NCBI RefSeq assembly: GCF_030767025.1
Contig: NZ_JASITE010000021.1
Coordinates: forward strand, 1 to 64,000
Length of the DNA stretch: 64,000 nt
From: Nocardia sp. CC227C
GTDB taxonomy: Bacteria > Actinomycetota > Actinomycetes > Mycobacteriales > Mycobacteriaceae
Reading direction: 5' to 3'
Part shown: positions 1 to 9,871 of the stretch, in pieces
How the letters are laid out: each line of letters begins with the position of its first letter
Numbering within the stretch: the first letter of the stretch is position 1
Made by a program: the position numbers and the translations under genes
Notes under the pieces: generated by a model
The model's database searches: none
What the model was told of the DNA's origin: nothing
What the model saw: only the letters and a program-made list of their open reading frames with translations

Positions 1-33
1 CGCGGTCTCGCGCACTCCCTCGGCAGTCGTCAC
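1..33 (-). CDS. 5' end of a further operon gene, cut by the window edge
   Basis: A GTG codon at 33-31 overlaps the TGA stop of the adenosine kinase gene in a GTGA arrangement, the same coupling used throughout this operon. Only eleven codons are visible (MTTAEGVRETA), too few for a family assignment. Position suggests another SAM-cycle enzyme such as S-adenosylhomocysteine hydrolase, methionine synthase or methylenetetrahydrofolate reductase, but this is inferred from neighbours alone. Confidence 0.5.
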   Translation of the reverse strand, partial: MTTAEGVRETA

Positions 34-1033
34 GACGGTACCTTTCGTTCTCGGTCGGCGGCGGTATCGATCAGCAGTGCGGCGAGGTCATCGGCGGCTT
101 CCGGCCCGTAGGCGGCGGCGAGGCGCTCCAAGGCGGCATCGGTGCGCCACGACCAGCCCTGCGGCCCCGACGATTCCAGGACGAGAACGGCGACGAGGCA
201 CCCGAGTTGGGCAGCCCGCTCCACCGTCGCCCCGCGACCGCGCGCGAAGACGAATCCCGCGCGGAAGCCGTCCCCTACCCCGGTGGGATCCACCTCGGCG
301 ATCGGCGGCACCGCCGGCACCCGCACTCGCGCACCGCCGGAATCGACGACCTCCACGCCGCGCTCGGCCAGCGTGGTGACCCGCGTGCGCACCACGGCCG
401 CGATATCGGCCTCGGACAGGCCGGTTTTCGTGCGCAGCAGGCCCCATTCGTATTCATTGGTGAACAGCAGGTCCGCGCCGTCCAGCAGGCCGCGAATCCG
501 CGCGGCGTCCAGATAGGCGAGCTGCTGGGACGGGTCGGCGGCGAAGGGCAGGCCGTACTCGCGGCATTCCTCGGTGTGCCGCAGCATGGCCGCCGGGTCG
601 TCGGCTCCGATGAGGACCAGGTCGGGCCGGCCGTGGCGGGCCGACAGCTGGGCAACCGAGATCCGCGCGGCCCGTGCCATGGCCCCGGGGTACATGCTGG
701 CGAGCTGCGCCATATCGGTATCGGTGGTGCAGACGAAACGCGCGGTGTGCAGATCGGCGTGGGTGTGCACCCCGCCCAGATCGACACCGGCCGCCGCCAG
801 CGCGCGGCCGTACTCGTCGAAGTCGCCACCCACCGCTCCGATCAGCAGCGGCCGGTCGCCCAGCCGGCCGAGCGCACAGCAGATGTTCCCGGCGACGCCG
901 CCGTGCCGGATGACGAGGTCGTCCACCAGGAAGCTCAGCGAGACATGCGAAAGGTGTTCGGGCAGCAGCTGTTCGGCGAATCGCCCCGGGAACCGCATCA
1001 GGTGGTCGGTGGCGATGGAACCGCATACGAAGA

Positions 1034-1037
<4 letters not shown>
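30..1037 (-). CDS. adoK: Adenosine kinase, PfkB family
   Basis: 335 aa. Phosphorylates adenosine to AMP in the cytosol, removing the adenosine released when S-adenosylhomocysteine is cleaved. The protein closely follows the pattern I know from mycobacterial AdoK: CGSIATDHLMRFPGRF at the N-terminus, the glycine-rich HGGVAGN near residues 45-51, and the PfkB signature DPTGVGDGF at 250-258 with the catalytic Asp at 256. The GTG start at 1037 is chosen because it overlaps the metK stop (GTGA), has GGAGG about 8 bases upstream and puts the conserved N-terminus at residue 1; a longer ORF to 1082 only adds codons inside metK. Downstream of metK in a polyketide-type operon, it most likely serves SAM recycling. 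It could be a cluster-borne duplicate of a housekeeping adoK. Confidence 0.9.
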
Positions 1038-2248
<1,211 letters not shown>

Positions 2249-2257
2249 GATGTTCTC

Positions 2258-3346
2258 CTACTTCCCGACGGTTTCCGGCCAGCGCAGCGCCAAGCCCGCG
2301 TACACGTACCGGCTGGCCTCGATGGCCAGCAGCATCACGTTCTCGCCGGGACGCACCCGACCGCCGCGCAGACCGTCGTCCAGGGCCAGCAGCACCGCGG
2401 GCGATCCGGTCGCGCCGACGTCGGCGAGGTTCTCGACGACCAGGGTTTGCAGCAGGGCGAAATCCGCCTCTGACAGCCCGGCGTCGGCGAATTCGCGCGT
2501 GAAGTACTCCGCGTTGCCCTCCGGCAGCACGCACGCGCCGATCTGCTCCAGCCGCAGGCCGGAGCGGTCCAGCAGTTCGCGCAGCGCGGTGACGAAAACG
2601 CGCGGACCGTATTCGGCCACGCCGTTGGCGTCCAGCGCGATATCGATGAGCCGCTTGCGATTTCGCTGCTCGTGCAGCGGAATGTCGGTACCGCCGCCGA
2701 TCACCCGCATGCCCGGCGCGCGGTGTCCGCCCAGGCAGGCGTTGACATAGCCGTACCGGTGGGTCCCGGTGTCGCTCCCGCCGCGCAGCACCACGGCCGC
2801 GGCCCCGTCACCGAAATTGAAGAGTGTCAACCGATCCCGCATCCGCACGGCATCGGGATCGCGGCCCAGGAACATGGGGGCGAGCAGCGGTGAGATGGCC
2901 TCCGCACCGATCACCACGGCGGTGCGGTGGGTGCCGTCGGCCAGCTGCCGGAAGGCGATGTCCAGGGCCTGCACCGCACCGACGCAGCCGGCGCGCACCT
3001 CGATCAGTGCGCACCGCTCCAGGCCCAGGTGCTCCTGCACGTAGCTGGCGGCGGTCGGGAGGTGGAATTCCGGACTGGCCGTGGACAGCACGATGAGGTC
3101 CACCTCCTCCGGCTCGATTCCCGCGTGCGCCAAGGCGCGTCGCGCGGCCGCCTCGGCCATCCGGCTGTTGCTGGTCAGGTGGGCGCCGTCGACCGGGTCG
3201 ATCATCCAGTGCCGGCGGCGCACCTGTATGCCGTCGAGCACCTCGGCGGGCAGAGTGCCGACGAGCTTCTCGAGTCGATCGTTGTCGATGGGGTCGCCGG
3301 GCAGGTACGAACCCGTGCCCGCGATGGTGACCTGTACGTCGGTCAT
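2258..3346 (-). CDS. Divergent KAS III (FabH-like) protein lacking catalytic His and Asn
   Basis: 362 aa, thiolase fold. FabH enzymes start chains by condensing acyl-CoA with malonyl-ACP; relatives act as acyltransferases. The N-terminal half has TGSYLPG and the nucleophile region VRAGCVGAVQALD with Cys121. In FabH the His lies in a P-H-Q-A-N segment and the Asn in G-N-T-S. Here the matching stretches read VLPEGNAEYF and DVGATGSPAVL, so His aligns with Glu and Asn with Ala. The Cys is kept, so acyl transfer or loading is conceivable, but standard decarboxylative condensation is doubtful. The ATG at 3346 overlaps the stop of the upstream KS fusion gene (ATGA), which rules out the much longer open frame reaching 3901. 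The role is inferred as starter selection, acyl transfer or chain release. Confidence 0.8.
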   Translation of the reverse strand: MTDVQVTIAGTGSYLPGDPIDNDRLEKLVGTLPAEVLDGIQVRRRHWMIDPVDGAHLTSNSRMAEAAARRALAHAGIEPEEVDLIVLSTASPEFHLPTAASYVQEHLGLERCALIEVRAGCVGAVQALDIAFRQLADGTHRTAVVIGAEAISPLLAPMFLGRDPDAVRMRDRLTLFNFGDGAAAVVLRGGSDTGTHRYGYVNACLGGHRAPGMRVIGGGTDIPLHEQRNRKRLIDIALDANGVAEYGPRVFVTALRELLDRSGLRLEQIGACVLPEGNAEYFTREFADAGLSEADFALLQTLVVENLADVGATGSPAVLLALDDGLRGGRVRPGENVMLLAIEASRYVYAGLALRWPETVGK

Positions 3347-5682
3347 GACGATTGCTCCGTTCCCGGGGTGAAGACCAGACTGAGATGGGCGCCGCCCAGC
3401 GACGAGCTGTTGACCAGCACCGGGCCGTCGAAACGCGTGGGCTCCGCCAAGGCCAGGGTGGCGCACAGCTGGGCTCCCGCGCCGACCGGTTCGCCAAGTA
3501 CGCGTTTGGGCTGCTCGACGCGGGTGGTCTCGGAGCGGAACCGCTCGATGGCGGCCAGCTCCGGGTCGTCGACCGTGGGCAGGCCGCTGGCGTTGGCCCA
3601 GATGGCTCGGACCGCACCGGTTTCCAACCCGCATTCGGCGGTGGCGGCGCGCATGGCCCGCTCGACCCCGCCGCCACTCGGGTCCCAGCGTCCGATGCCC
3701 GCGCCGTCGAAGGCGGTGCCGTAGCCCGCGAAGGTCGCCAGCACCCGCGCCCCGCGATCGCGGGCGAACGACTCCCGCTCCAGCAGCAGGGTCACCGCCC
3801 CCTCGGTCAGCAGGTAACCCGACGGTCCGGCGGTGGCGAAGAGCGGTATGCGCCCATAGGCCCGCCGCGCGAAGTCGCCGAGCGCGTCGGCGGCCGGGCA
3901 CAGCAGGGCGTCCGCGGCGCCGGAGCGCAACAGGTCGAAACCGACGCCCAGCGCGCTCGCCCCCGCCGCGTGCGCGGCGGTGAGCGTCGAGGTCGGGCCG
4001 CGCACGCCCAACAGCATGGACACCTGCCCCGCGGCGGCGTTGTAGACGGTATTCGGGAAGACCGCCGGATTCCCCGCGGTCACACCGGATTCCAGTACCG
4101 GAACGGTGAACCGCTCCAGGCTCTCCACCGGGCCGAGCCCGGTACCGAGCACCACGCCCACCCGGTCGGGATCATGGGCGGCCGGATCGAGTCCGGCGTG
4201 CGCCAGCGCCATCGCGCTGGCGGCCACCGCGAACACGCCCAGCCGGTCCATCCGCCGCCGCTGCTTCGCCGTCAGATACGGCGAGGCGTCGAAGTCCAGG
4301 GGCGCGACCGCGAAATCCGCGTCGCCGGATCGCGGTCCCGATCCGGACCGGTACGTCCGCACCAAATCCTCGGGTGCGGTCGCACCGGGCAGGACCACAC
4401 CGATCCCGGTGACGACGATACGGTCGGTCCCGGTCCGGGGCGGCGCCGCGACCCGACCCTCCCGCCCGTACACCACCGTGGCATTGGCCCCGGCGAAGGC
4501 GAAGTTGTTCGACATCGCCACATCCATGGGCAGCGGCCGCGCCTCATTGGGCACCGCCTCCAGCCCGCATTTGGGGTCGGGTCCGGTGAACCCCGCCGTG
4601 GGCGGGGCGATCTGGTCGCGCAGCGCGAGCACGGTCGCGATCGCCTCCACCGCACCCGCCGCGCCGAGCAGATGGCCGACCATGGATTTGACGCTGCTCA
4701 GCGCCACCTTCTCCGCGGCGGGGCCGAAGGCCCGGCGCACGGCGTTGCTCTCGGCCGAATCGTTCTTCGGGGTGCCCGTGCCGTGGCCGTTGACGTAGCG
4801 CACGTCGGCGGGCGTGACGCCGCTGGCCGCGAAGGCCGCGGTGAGCGCCCGCGCCGCCCCCTCGCCCTCCGGATGCGGGGCGGTGGGGTGGTGGCCGTCG
4901 GCGGACAGCCCGTAGCCGAGCACCTCGGCCAGCACGGGCAGGCCGTGCCGCACCGCCACCGCATGGTCGGCCAACACCAGCATGCCGCTGCCCTCACCGA
5001 GCGAAAGCCCTTGCCGATCCTTGGAATACGGTGACGCGGGCACCGGCGAGAGCGCTTCCAGACTGTGGAAGCCCGCGAATACGGTCTCGTTGAACGCATC
5101 GCTGCCGCCCACCACCATCACATCGGCGCGGCCGGCGCGGATGAGTTCCACGGCGTGGGCGACGGCATGCGCGCCGGCCGCGCAGGCGGTGTTGACCGAC
5201 AGCACCGGTCCGAGCATTCCGAACGCCGCCCCGACCGCCTCCGCGATGGTCTGCGGCTGAATCATCAGGTACCGCCACCACGGCGGGACGCGCCCGTCCC
5301 TTTCCGCCCGCCAGGCCTGCTCCAGGCTGCGCAGGCCGCCGTTGCAGGTGCCGACCACCGCGCCCCAGCGGGTGGCCGGGACGCCGGTGGGGTCGGACCC
5401 GGACCGCCGCGGCCGCAGACCGGCGTTGCCGATCGCCTCGGCGGCCGCCGCCAGTGCGAATTCCACCGCCGGATCCAGATTCTCGTCCGGGTCCCGGTCC
5501 CCGTCGGACCGCGGGGGCACCTCACCCCCGAGCCGGGTGCGGCAACCGGTCAGATCGACGCCGCGCACCGGGCGGATCGCCACCGCTGCGGCCCGGAATC
5601 CACGCCACATGGTCTCGGCGCCCCGTCCCTGCGCGGTGACCGCACCGACACCGCAGACGACGATTCGCTTGGGAGCGTTCAT
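3343..5682 (-). CDS. Fused ketosynthase-chain length factor-like protein (KS-KS')
   Basis: 779 aa, two beta-ketoacyl synthase units in one reading frame. Unit 1 (about 1-408) has a complete active site: Cys167 in VNTACAAGAH, His300 in NGHGTGTPKND, Lys332 and His337 in SSVKSMVGH. A short linker (about 408-420) leads to unit 2 (421-779), which restarts with IVVTGIGVVLPG. There the nucleophile segment reads RGPTSTLTAAHAAGAS, placing His571 where Cys belongs, and HGTGT is degraded to ANASGLP. Unit 2 therefore resembles a chain length factor, the inactive partner in type II polyketide KS/CLF heterodimers, although CLFs usually carry Gln there. Type II systems normally encode the two as separate genes, so a covalent pair is unusual. 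ATGA and similar overlaps tie it to both neighbours. Substrate unknown. Confidence 0.88.
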   Translation of the reverse strand: MNAPKRIVVCGVGAVTAQGRGAETMWRGFRAAAVAIRPVRGVDLTGCRTRLGGEVPPRSDGDRDPDENLDPAVEFALAAAAEAIGNAGLRPRRSGSDPTGVPATRWGAVVGTCNGGLRSLEQAWRAERDGRVPPWWRYLMIQPQTIAEAVGAAFGMLGPVLSVNTACAAGAHAVAHAVELIRAGRADVMVVGGSDAFNETVFAGFHSLEALSPVPASPYSKDRQGLSLGEGSGMLVLADHAVAVRHGLPVLAEVLGYGLSADGHHPTAPHPEGEGAARALTAAFAASGVTPADVRYVNGHGTGTPKNDSAESNAVRRAFGPAAEKVALSSVKSMVGHLLGAAGAVEAIATVLALRDQIAPPTAGFTGPDPKCGLEAVPNEARPLPMDVAMSNNFAFAGANATVVYGREGRVAAPPRTGTDRIVVTGIGVVLPGATAPEDLVRTYRSGSGPRSGDADFAVAPLDFDASPYLTAKQRRRMDRLGVFAVAASAMALAHAGLDPAAHDPDRVGVVLGTGLGPVESLERFTVPVLESGVTAGNPAVFPNTVYNAAAGQVSMLLGVRGPTSTLTAAHAAGASALGVGFDLLRSGAADALLCPAADALGDFARRAYGRIPLFATAGPSGYLLTEGAVTLLLERESFARDRGARVLATFAGYGTAFDGAGIGRWDPSGGGVERAMRAATAECGLETGAVRAIWANASGLPTVDDPELAAIERFRSETTRVEQPKRVLGEPVGAGAQLCATLALAEPTRFDGPVLVNSSSLGGAHLSLVFTPGTEQSS

Positions 5683-6974
5683 GATCGATTCACCTCGCTA
5701 CTGAGGGCCAGGGCGACCGCCTGCCCTTCGAAACCGCGGGCCAGCGCGAGCGCACCGGTGAGTTCTCGTTCTCGGGGACCGCCGGGGACGTAGTCCAGGT
5801 CGCAGCCGGGATCGGGATCGTCGAGATGGGCGGTGCCCGGTATCACGCCGTGGTGGAGCGCGAGGGCGGCCACGGCGGCGTTCACCGCGCCCGCACCACC
5901 CACCAGATGTCCGGTCTGCGGCTTGACGCTGCTCACCGCCGTCGTTCGGGCGTGCGCGCCCAGGGCGGTGTGCAGGGCGCGGGTCTCGCTGGTGTCGCCG
6001 TCGCGGGTGGCGCAGCCGTGCGCCGCGACATAGGAGACATCGGCGGGCTCGACGCGCCCGTCGCGCAGGGCGTGGGTCACCGCGCGGGCCAATCCGCGTC
6101 CGCTCGGATGGGGTGCGGGCGGCCGGTGGCATTCGTTGCCCGCGCCGAACCCGGTGAGCTCGGCGTAGATCCGTGCGCCCCGCGCCCGCGCCGTCGCCAG
6201 TTCCTCCAGGACCAGCACCGCCGCGCCCTCGCCCAGGATCGAACCCGAACGCTGCCGATCGAACGGGCGGAACGCGGCCGCGCCGCGGTCGTTCTCGGTG
6301 GACAACACGCCGACGCCGTCCAGTTTGGACATCGGCCACCAGTTGGTGGCGTCGTCATAGCCGCCCGCCAGCGCCAGATCGGCTTCGCCCCGGCGGATCG
6401 CCCGCAGGGCTCGGCCGATCGCGGTGGCACCGCTGTCGGCGGTACCGGCGTAGAACGAGTTCGGGCCGCGGATGCCGAAGCGCTGCGAGACATGGAACAC
6501 GGCCGCCGGTTGCAGTCCCTCGACGAAGAACAGCGGGGCCATGATGGATCCGCCCTCGCGGCCCAGCCGCTCCAGATCCGGTTCTCCGTCCGGACGGCGA
6601 ATGCGGGTGATGTTCGCGATGAGGTCGTCGAGCCGCGAGATCTCCTTGTTCCCACCGAGATACAGCCCGGCGCGCGGTCCAAGCTCGGTCTCGGTGTCCA
6701 GTCCGGCGTCCGCCAGGGCCAGGCTCGCGCCCGCCAAGCCCAGCTGATCACCGCGGTTGAGCATGCGCAGCGCCTTGCGTGACACGTAGCGCAGTGGTTC
6801 GAAGCCGTCGATCTCGGCGCCGAGCCGAGTGCGCAGCGGACTCGGATCGTAAGCGGACAGGACGCGAATTCCGCTGCGCCCGTCCAGCAGTCCGCGCCAG
6901 GTGCCGGCAACGTCCGGCCCCAAGGCGGTGAGCAGCCCGATGCCGGTCACCACCACCCGTCGTCGTTCAGTCAT
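5679..6974 (-). CDS. Ketosynthase-like protein with active-site Cys replaced by Ala
   Basis: 431 aa, KAS I/II fold starting VVVTGIGLLTALG. In the nucleophile segment, RGPNSFYAGTADSGAT, the residue aligned with Cys is Ala179. The other catalytic positions survive: His319 in AAHGCATRDGD, and Lys351 and His356 in SSVKPQTGH. A Cys-less KS cannot hold an acyl chain. Known analogues are chain length factors and decarboxylating KS-Q-type proteins, and retention of His and Lys fits either. A likely partner is the intact KS encoded two genes upstream (7365-8624). The start at 6974 overlaps the preceding dehydratase by 8 bases; a longer frame to 7241 is only that gene read out of phase. Confidence 0.85.
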   Translation of the reverse strand: MTERRRVVVTGIGLLTALGPDVAGTWRGLLDGRSGIRVLSAYDPSPLRTRLGAEIDGFEPLRYVSRKALRMLNRGDQLGLAGASLALADAGLDTETELGPRAGLYLGGNKEISRLDDLIANITRIRRPDGEPDLERLGREGGSIMAPLFFVEGLQPAAVFHVSQRFGIRGPNSFYAGTADSGATAIGRALRAIRRGEADLALAGGYDDATNWWPMSKLDGVGVLSTENDRGAAAFRPFDRQRSGSILGEGAAVLVLEELATARARGARIYAELTGFGAGNECHRPPAPHPSGRGLARAVTHALRDGRVEPADVSYVAAHGCATRDGDTSETRALHTALGAHARTTAVSSVKPQTGHLVGGAGAVNAAVAALALHHGVIPGTAHLDDPDPGCDLDYVPGGPRERELTGALALARGFEGQAVALALSSEVNRS

Positions 6975-7368
6975 GAGGATCCCCTGTACTCGGGCCGAGG
7001 CGCAGCAGCGCGACGGTGGCGGCGCGGCGGCCGTCCACCTCCGCCAGCGCCCGGCAGTCGAAGCGATCCGCGTGCGCCTCGGCCGACGCGACGTCCGCCA
7101 CGGCCTCGACGGTGATGCGGATCTGGTCGCCGGGTTCGATGTAGCGGCGGAACCGCGCACCCCGCAGCAGGACCGGCCGCACCAGTCCGGGCGGCGCGAT
7201 GAGCGCGGCGACCGCGTGGACGCGGTCGAGCAGCAGCACACCGGGCAGCACCGGAAAGCGCGGGAAGTGACTCTGGAAGACCGGCAGCGTCATGGGCACG
7301 TTCACCAGGGCGATCGCGCGGCGTCCGGGTTCTGTCGCCAACACCCGGTCCAGCAACGCCGGCGTCAC
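6967..7368 (-). CDS. FabZ-like beta-hydroxyacyl-ACP dehydratase (hot-dog)
   Basis: 133 aa, the usual size for a single hot-dog dehydratase. The motif SHFPRFPVLPGVLLLD matches the FabZ active-site pattern HFPGxPVMPGVLxxE, with the catalytic His kept and the acidic residue present as Asp. It would remove water from a beta-hydroxyacyl-ACP made by the ketoreductase of this operon. The GTG start at 7368 overlaps the upstream KS stop (GTGA), and the end overlaps the next KS start by 8 bases. With the 151-aa hot-dog protein at 8621-9076 the operon has two dehydratases, as in aryl-polyene pathways where ApeI and ApeP work together; that parallel is inference. Confidence 0.85.
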   Translation of the reverse strand: MTPALLDRVLATEPGRRAIALVNVPMTLPVFQSHFPRFPVLPGVLLLDRVHAVAALIAPPGLVRPVLLRGARFRRYIEPGDQIRITVEAVADVASAEAHADRFDCRALAEVDGRRAATVALLRLGPSTGDPHD

Positions 7369-8624
7369 GGCGCACCGCCGATCACCAGGCTGGTGTTGGT
7401 GCCCCCGAAGGCGAAGGCGTTGATCAGCGCCGCCCGCACGGCCGCGGGGCGCGCGGTGCGGGGCACGTAGTCCAGATCCAGTCCCCGACCGGGTGTTTCG
7501 TGATTGATGGTGGGCGGCACCAGCGAATTCCGGATCGCTCCTACCGCGGCCAGGACATTCAGGGCCGCACCCGCGGCGGTGAGGTGACCCGCCATGGACT
7601 TGGGTGAACTCACCAGCAGCCGGTAGGCGTCGTCGCCGAAGACCTTCTTGATGGCCACGGTCTCGGACTCGTCGTTGCCGGGGGTGCTGGTGCCGTGCGC
7701 CACCACGTAGTCGATGCCGTCCGCGCCCACGCCGGATTCGGCGATGGCGCCCTCCATCACCTGAACCGCACCATTGCCGTCCGGTGGGGAGTCGGTGATG
7801 CGCCAGGCATTGAGAGTGGCGGCGTAACCCAGGATCTCGGCGAGGATGGGGGCGTCGCGACGGCGGGCGGACTCCAGCTCCTCCAGGACGAAGGCCACCG
7901 CGCCCTCGCCGAGGACGAATCCGGATCGAGTGGAGTCGAAGGGCCGCGAGGCCCGGGTCGGATCGTCTTCGTAACCGGTGGCGAGCGCACCCAGCAGGCT
8001 GAATCCGAGCACGTCGAGCCAGCTGGTGAGGGAGTCGTAGCCGCCGGCCAGCATCAGATCGGCATCTCCCTCCTGGATCAATCGGTACGCCTCGCCGATG
8101 GCATGGCCCGAGCCGGAGCAGGCGGTGCTGATGCCGACCATCGGGCCCGTCGCGCCGAGAATCCGGGCCATGGCGGCGACCGGCAGATTCTGGTTGCCGG
8201 TCAGGGTGAGGCTGGGCGCCTGTCGTTCGAAAACGTCCGCGCGGCCGGTGGTTTCGCGAGCCCGGCCGATATCGACCAGCAGCCGCAGGTCGGGGCGGCC
8301 CACACTGCCGCCCATGGCCACTCCGCACGCGTCGCCCGGCGGACCGGAGGCGACAGCGCCCGCCGCGGCCAGCGCCTCGGCCGCGGCGGCCACGCCGAAC
8401 TGTCCCGCCCGCGACAGGTGCCGCCACTTGGCGGTGGCCGGCAGCCGCCGCGCGGGGTCGAAGTCCCGGACCTGCCCGGCGATACGGACCGGGAACCCGG
8501 TGCAGTCGAAGACGGTCAGCGGGCCGACGCCGCTGTTCCCGGCGGCCAGATTGCTCCAGGTGGTGGCGGCGTCCAGCCCCAGCGGCGTCACCGCCCCGAT
8601 GCCGGTGATCACGACCCGCCTCAT
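7365..8624 (-). CDS. Beta-ketoacyl-ACP synthase II-like ketosynthase, complete active site
   Basis: 419 aa, single KS. All four catalytic positions are visible: Cys169 in GISTACSGSGH, His310 in VVAHGTSTPGND, and Lys342 and His347 in SSPKSMAGH. The C-terminal NAFAFGGTNTSLV is also typical. It should carry out decarboxylative chain extension on ACP. The ATG at 8624 overlaps the upstream dehydratase stop (ATGA). With the Cys-to-Ala homologue at 5679-6974 it could form one KS/CLF-like pair, while the fused protein at 3343-5682 supplies a second; division of labour by chain length or starter is possible. Confidence 0.92.
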   Translation of the reverse strand: MRRVVITGIGAVTPLGLDAATTWSNLAAGNSGVGPLTVFDCTGFPVRIAGQVRDFDPARRLPATAKWRHLSRAGQFGVAAAAEALAAAGAVASGPPGDACGVAMGGSVGRPDLRLLVDIGRARETTGRADVFERQAPSLTLTGNQNLPVAAMARILGATGPMVGISTACSGSGHAIGEAYRLIQEGDADLMLAGGYDSLTSWLDVLGFSLLGALATGYEDDPTRASRPFDSTRSGFVLGEGAVAFVLEELESARRRDAPILAEILGYAATLNAWRITDSPPDGNGAVQVMEGAIAESGVGADGIDYVVAHGTSTPGNDESETVAIKKVFGDDAYRLLVSSPKSMAGHLTAAGAALNVLAAVGAIRNSLVPPTINHETPGRGLDLDYVPRTARPAAVRAALINAFAFGGTNTSLVIGGAP

Positions 8625-9076
8625 GCCACCGGCTCCCGTCCGCGCAGCAGCCTGGCCATGCGTTCGGTGTCCTCCGCGTATTCCAGGGCGTCGGCATCGG
8701 TGACGCCGCACAGGATGCCGGAAGCGGTGAGCACCGGCCGCTCGTCCACCCCGGCGGCGCCGTCGATCACGGCGGCGGCATCGGCGGTGGACCGCACGCT
8801 CACCGTGAGGTGCAGCACGTCGCCCGGTACCACCTCACCGTGCCACGCCACCTCGTCCACCCCGAGCAGGGTGGCACGGCGACGCAGTCCGCTGCTGAGC
8901 AGCACGAGCCAGCTCGCGGTCTGGCACACCGCCTCCATCACCAGGGTGGGCGGCATCGTCAGGCGTCCGGAATCGTCGCGCAGCCAGTGGTTCTCGGTGA
9001 CGGAGGTGAGTTTGCGGGCACTGGCGCGGGTGTCGCCGACCCAGTCGTCGATCCGGTCTATCAGATGGAATCGCAT
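8621..9076 (-). CDS. Second hot-dog protein, probable acyl-ACP dehydratase
   Basis: 151 aa. The start MRFHLIDRIDDWV and the segment MPPTLVMEAVCQTASWL follow the FabA/FabZ hot-dog pattern (MPGVLxxEAxxQ helix), but the HFPG motif is absent; the region before the helix reads ENHWLRDDSGRLT. It may be a non-catalytic or differently acting partner of the 133-aa FabZ-like protein. ATG at 9076 with a weak AAAGG upstream; its stop overlaps the KS start at 8624. It lies between the ketoreductase and KS genes, consistent with the reduction-dehydration step. A thioesterase-like role cannot be excluded. Confidence 0.75.
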   Translation of the reverse strand: MRFHLIDRIDDWVGDTRASARKLTSVTENHWLRDDSGRLTMPPTLVMEAVCQTASWLVLLSSGLRRRATLLGVDEVAWHGEVVPGDVLHLTVSVRSTADAAAVIDGAAGVDERPVLTASGILCGVTDADALEYAEDTERMARLLRGREPVA

Positions 9077-9100
9077 TGTCGTGCTTTGCCTTTCGCATTC

Positions 9101-9871
9101 TCAAGCCATCCGGCCGAGGCCGAGTTGTGCGCCGAATCCGCCATCGGCGCGCACCAGCGCACCGGTCATGTAGCCGGCCCCCGGACCGGCCAGGAAGACG
9201 ATCACCTCCGCGATCTGCTCGATCTCGGCCAGTGAGCGCAACGGAATCTGGCGTTTCAGCTTCTCGAGTCCGCCGCCCTCCACCAGGCCGCCGATCAGGT
9301 CGGTCGGTGAGAAGCCCGGCAGCACGGCATTGACCCGGACCCCGAAGCGCGCGAGTTCGACCGCGCTGCAATAGGTGAAGGCGTTGATGGCCCCCTTGGA
9401 CGCGGAGTAGTTGGACTGGCCGACCCAGCCTCGCTCGCCCATGACCGAGGAGACGTTCACGATGACGCCGTCGCGTTGGCCCATCAGATGCGCCATCGCG
9501 GCCCGGGTGCAGTTGAACACCCCGCCGAAGTTGACCCGCATGACATCCAGCCACGCGTCCGCGTCCATATCGAATATCAGCCCGTCCCTGGCGATTCCGG
9601 CATTGTTCACCAGGATGTGCAGGCCACCGAGGCTGTCGACGCACCGCGCCACCAGCTCCTGCGCCTGCTCCGGGTCGGCGACGTCCGCGGCCAGCGCGAC
9701 CGCCCGGCCGCCCGCCGACACGATCTCCTCGACCACCTCCTTCGCCGCCTCGTCGGCGCTGCGGTAATTCACCGCTACCGCGGCACCCCGCCGGGCGAGC
9801 AGCCGGGCGGTGGCCCGGCCGATACCCCGTGAACCACCCGTGACCAGGGCGACTCGGTCGGTCAGCGTCAT
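9101..9871 (-). CDS. 3-oxoacyl-ACP reductase, FabG-type SDR (ketoreductase)
   Basis: 256 aa classical short-chain dehydrogenase. NADP-binding TGGSRGIG at residues 11-18, NNAG at 89-92, catalytic Ser 141/142, Tyr155 and Lys159 in YSASK, and the C-terminal GALVRADGGF. It would reduce beta-ketoacyl-ACP to the beta-hydroxy form for the dehydratases. The start at 9871 overlaps the AcpS stop (ATGA); the much longer open frame reaching 10957 is an artefact of high GC. The 24-base gap to the next gene is one of only a few spacers in the operon. Confidence 0.92.
   Translation of the reverse strand: MTLTDRVALVTGGSRGIGRATARLLARRGAAVAVNYRSADEAAKEVVEEIVSAGGRAVALAADVADPEQAQELVARCVDSLGGLHILVNNAGIARDGLIFDMDADAWLDVMRVNFGGVFNCTRAAMAHLMGQRDGVIVNVSSVMGERGWVGQSNYSASKGAINAFTYCSAVELARFGVRVNAVLPGFSPTDLIGGLVEGGGLEKLKRQIPLRSLAEIEQIAEVIVFLAGPGAGYMTGALVRADGGFGAQLGLGRMA

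Noticed and set aside
3343..5682. KS-CLF fusion as a sequencing error joining two genes
   Set aside because: The frame is continuous through a plausible linker with normal codon use, and neighbouring genes overlap by four bases, so the fusion seems real; raw reads would still be decisive.
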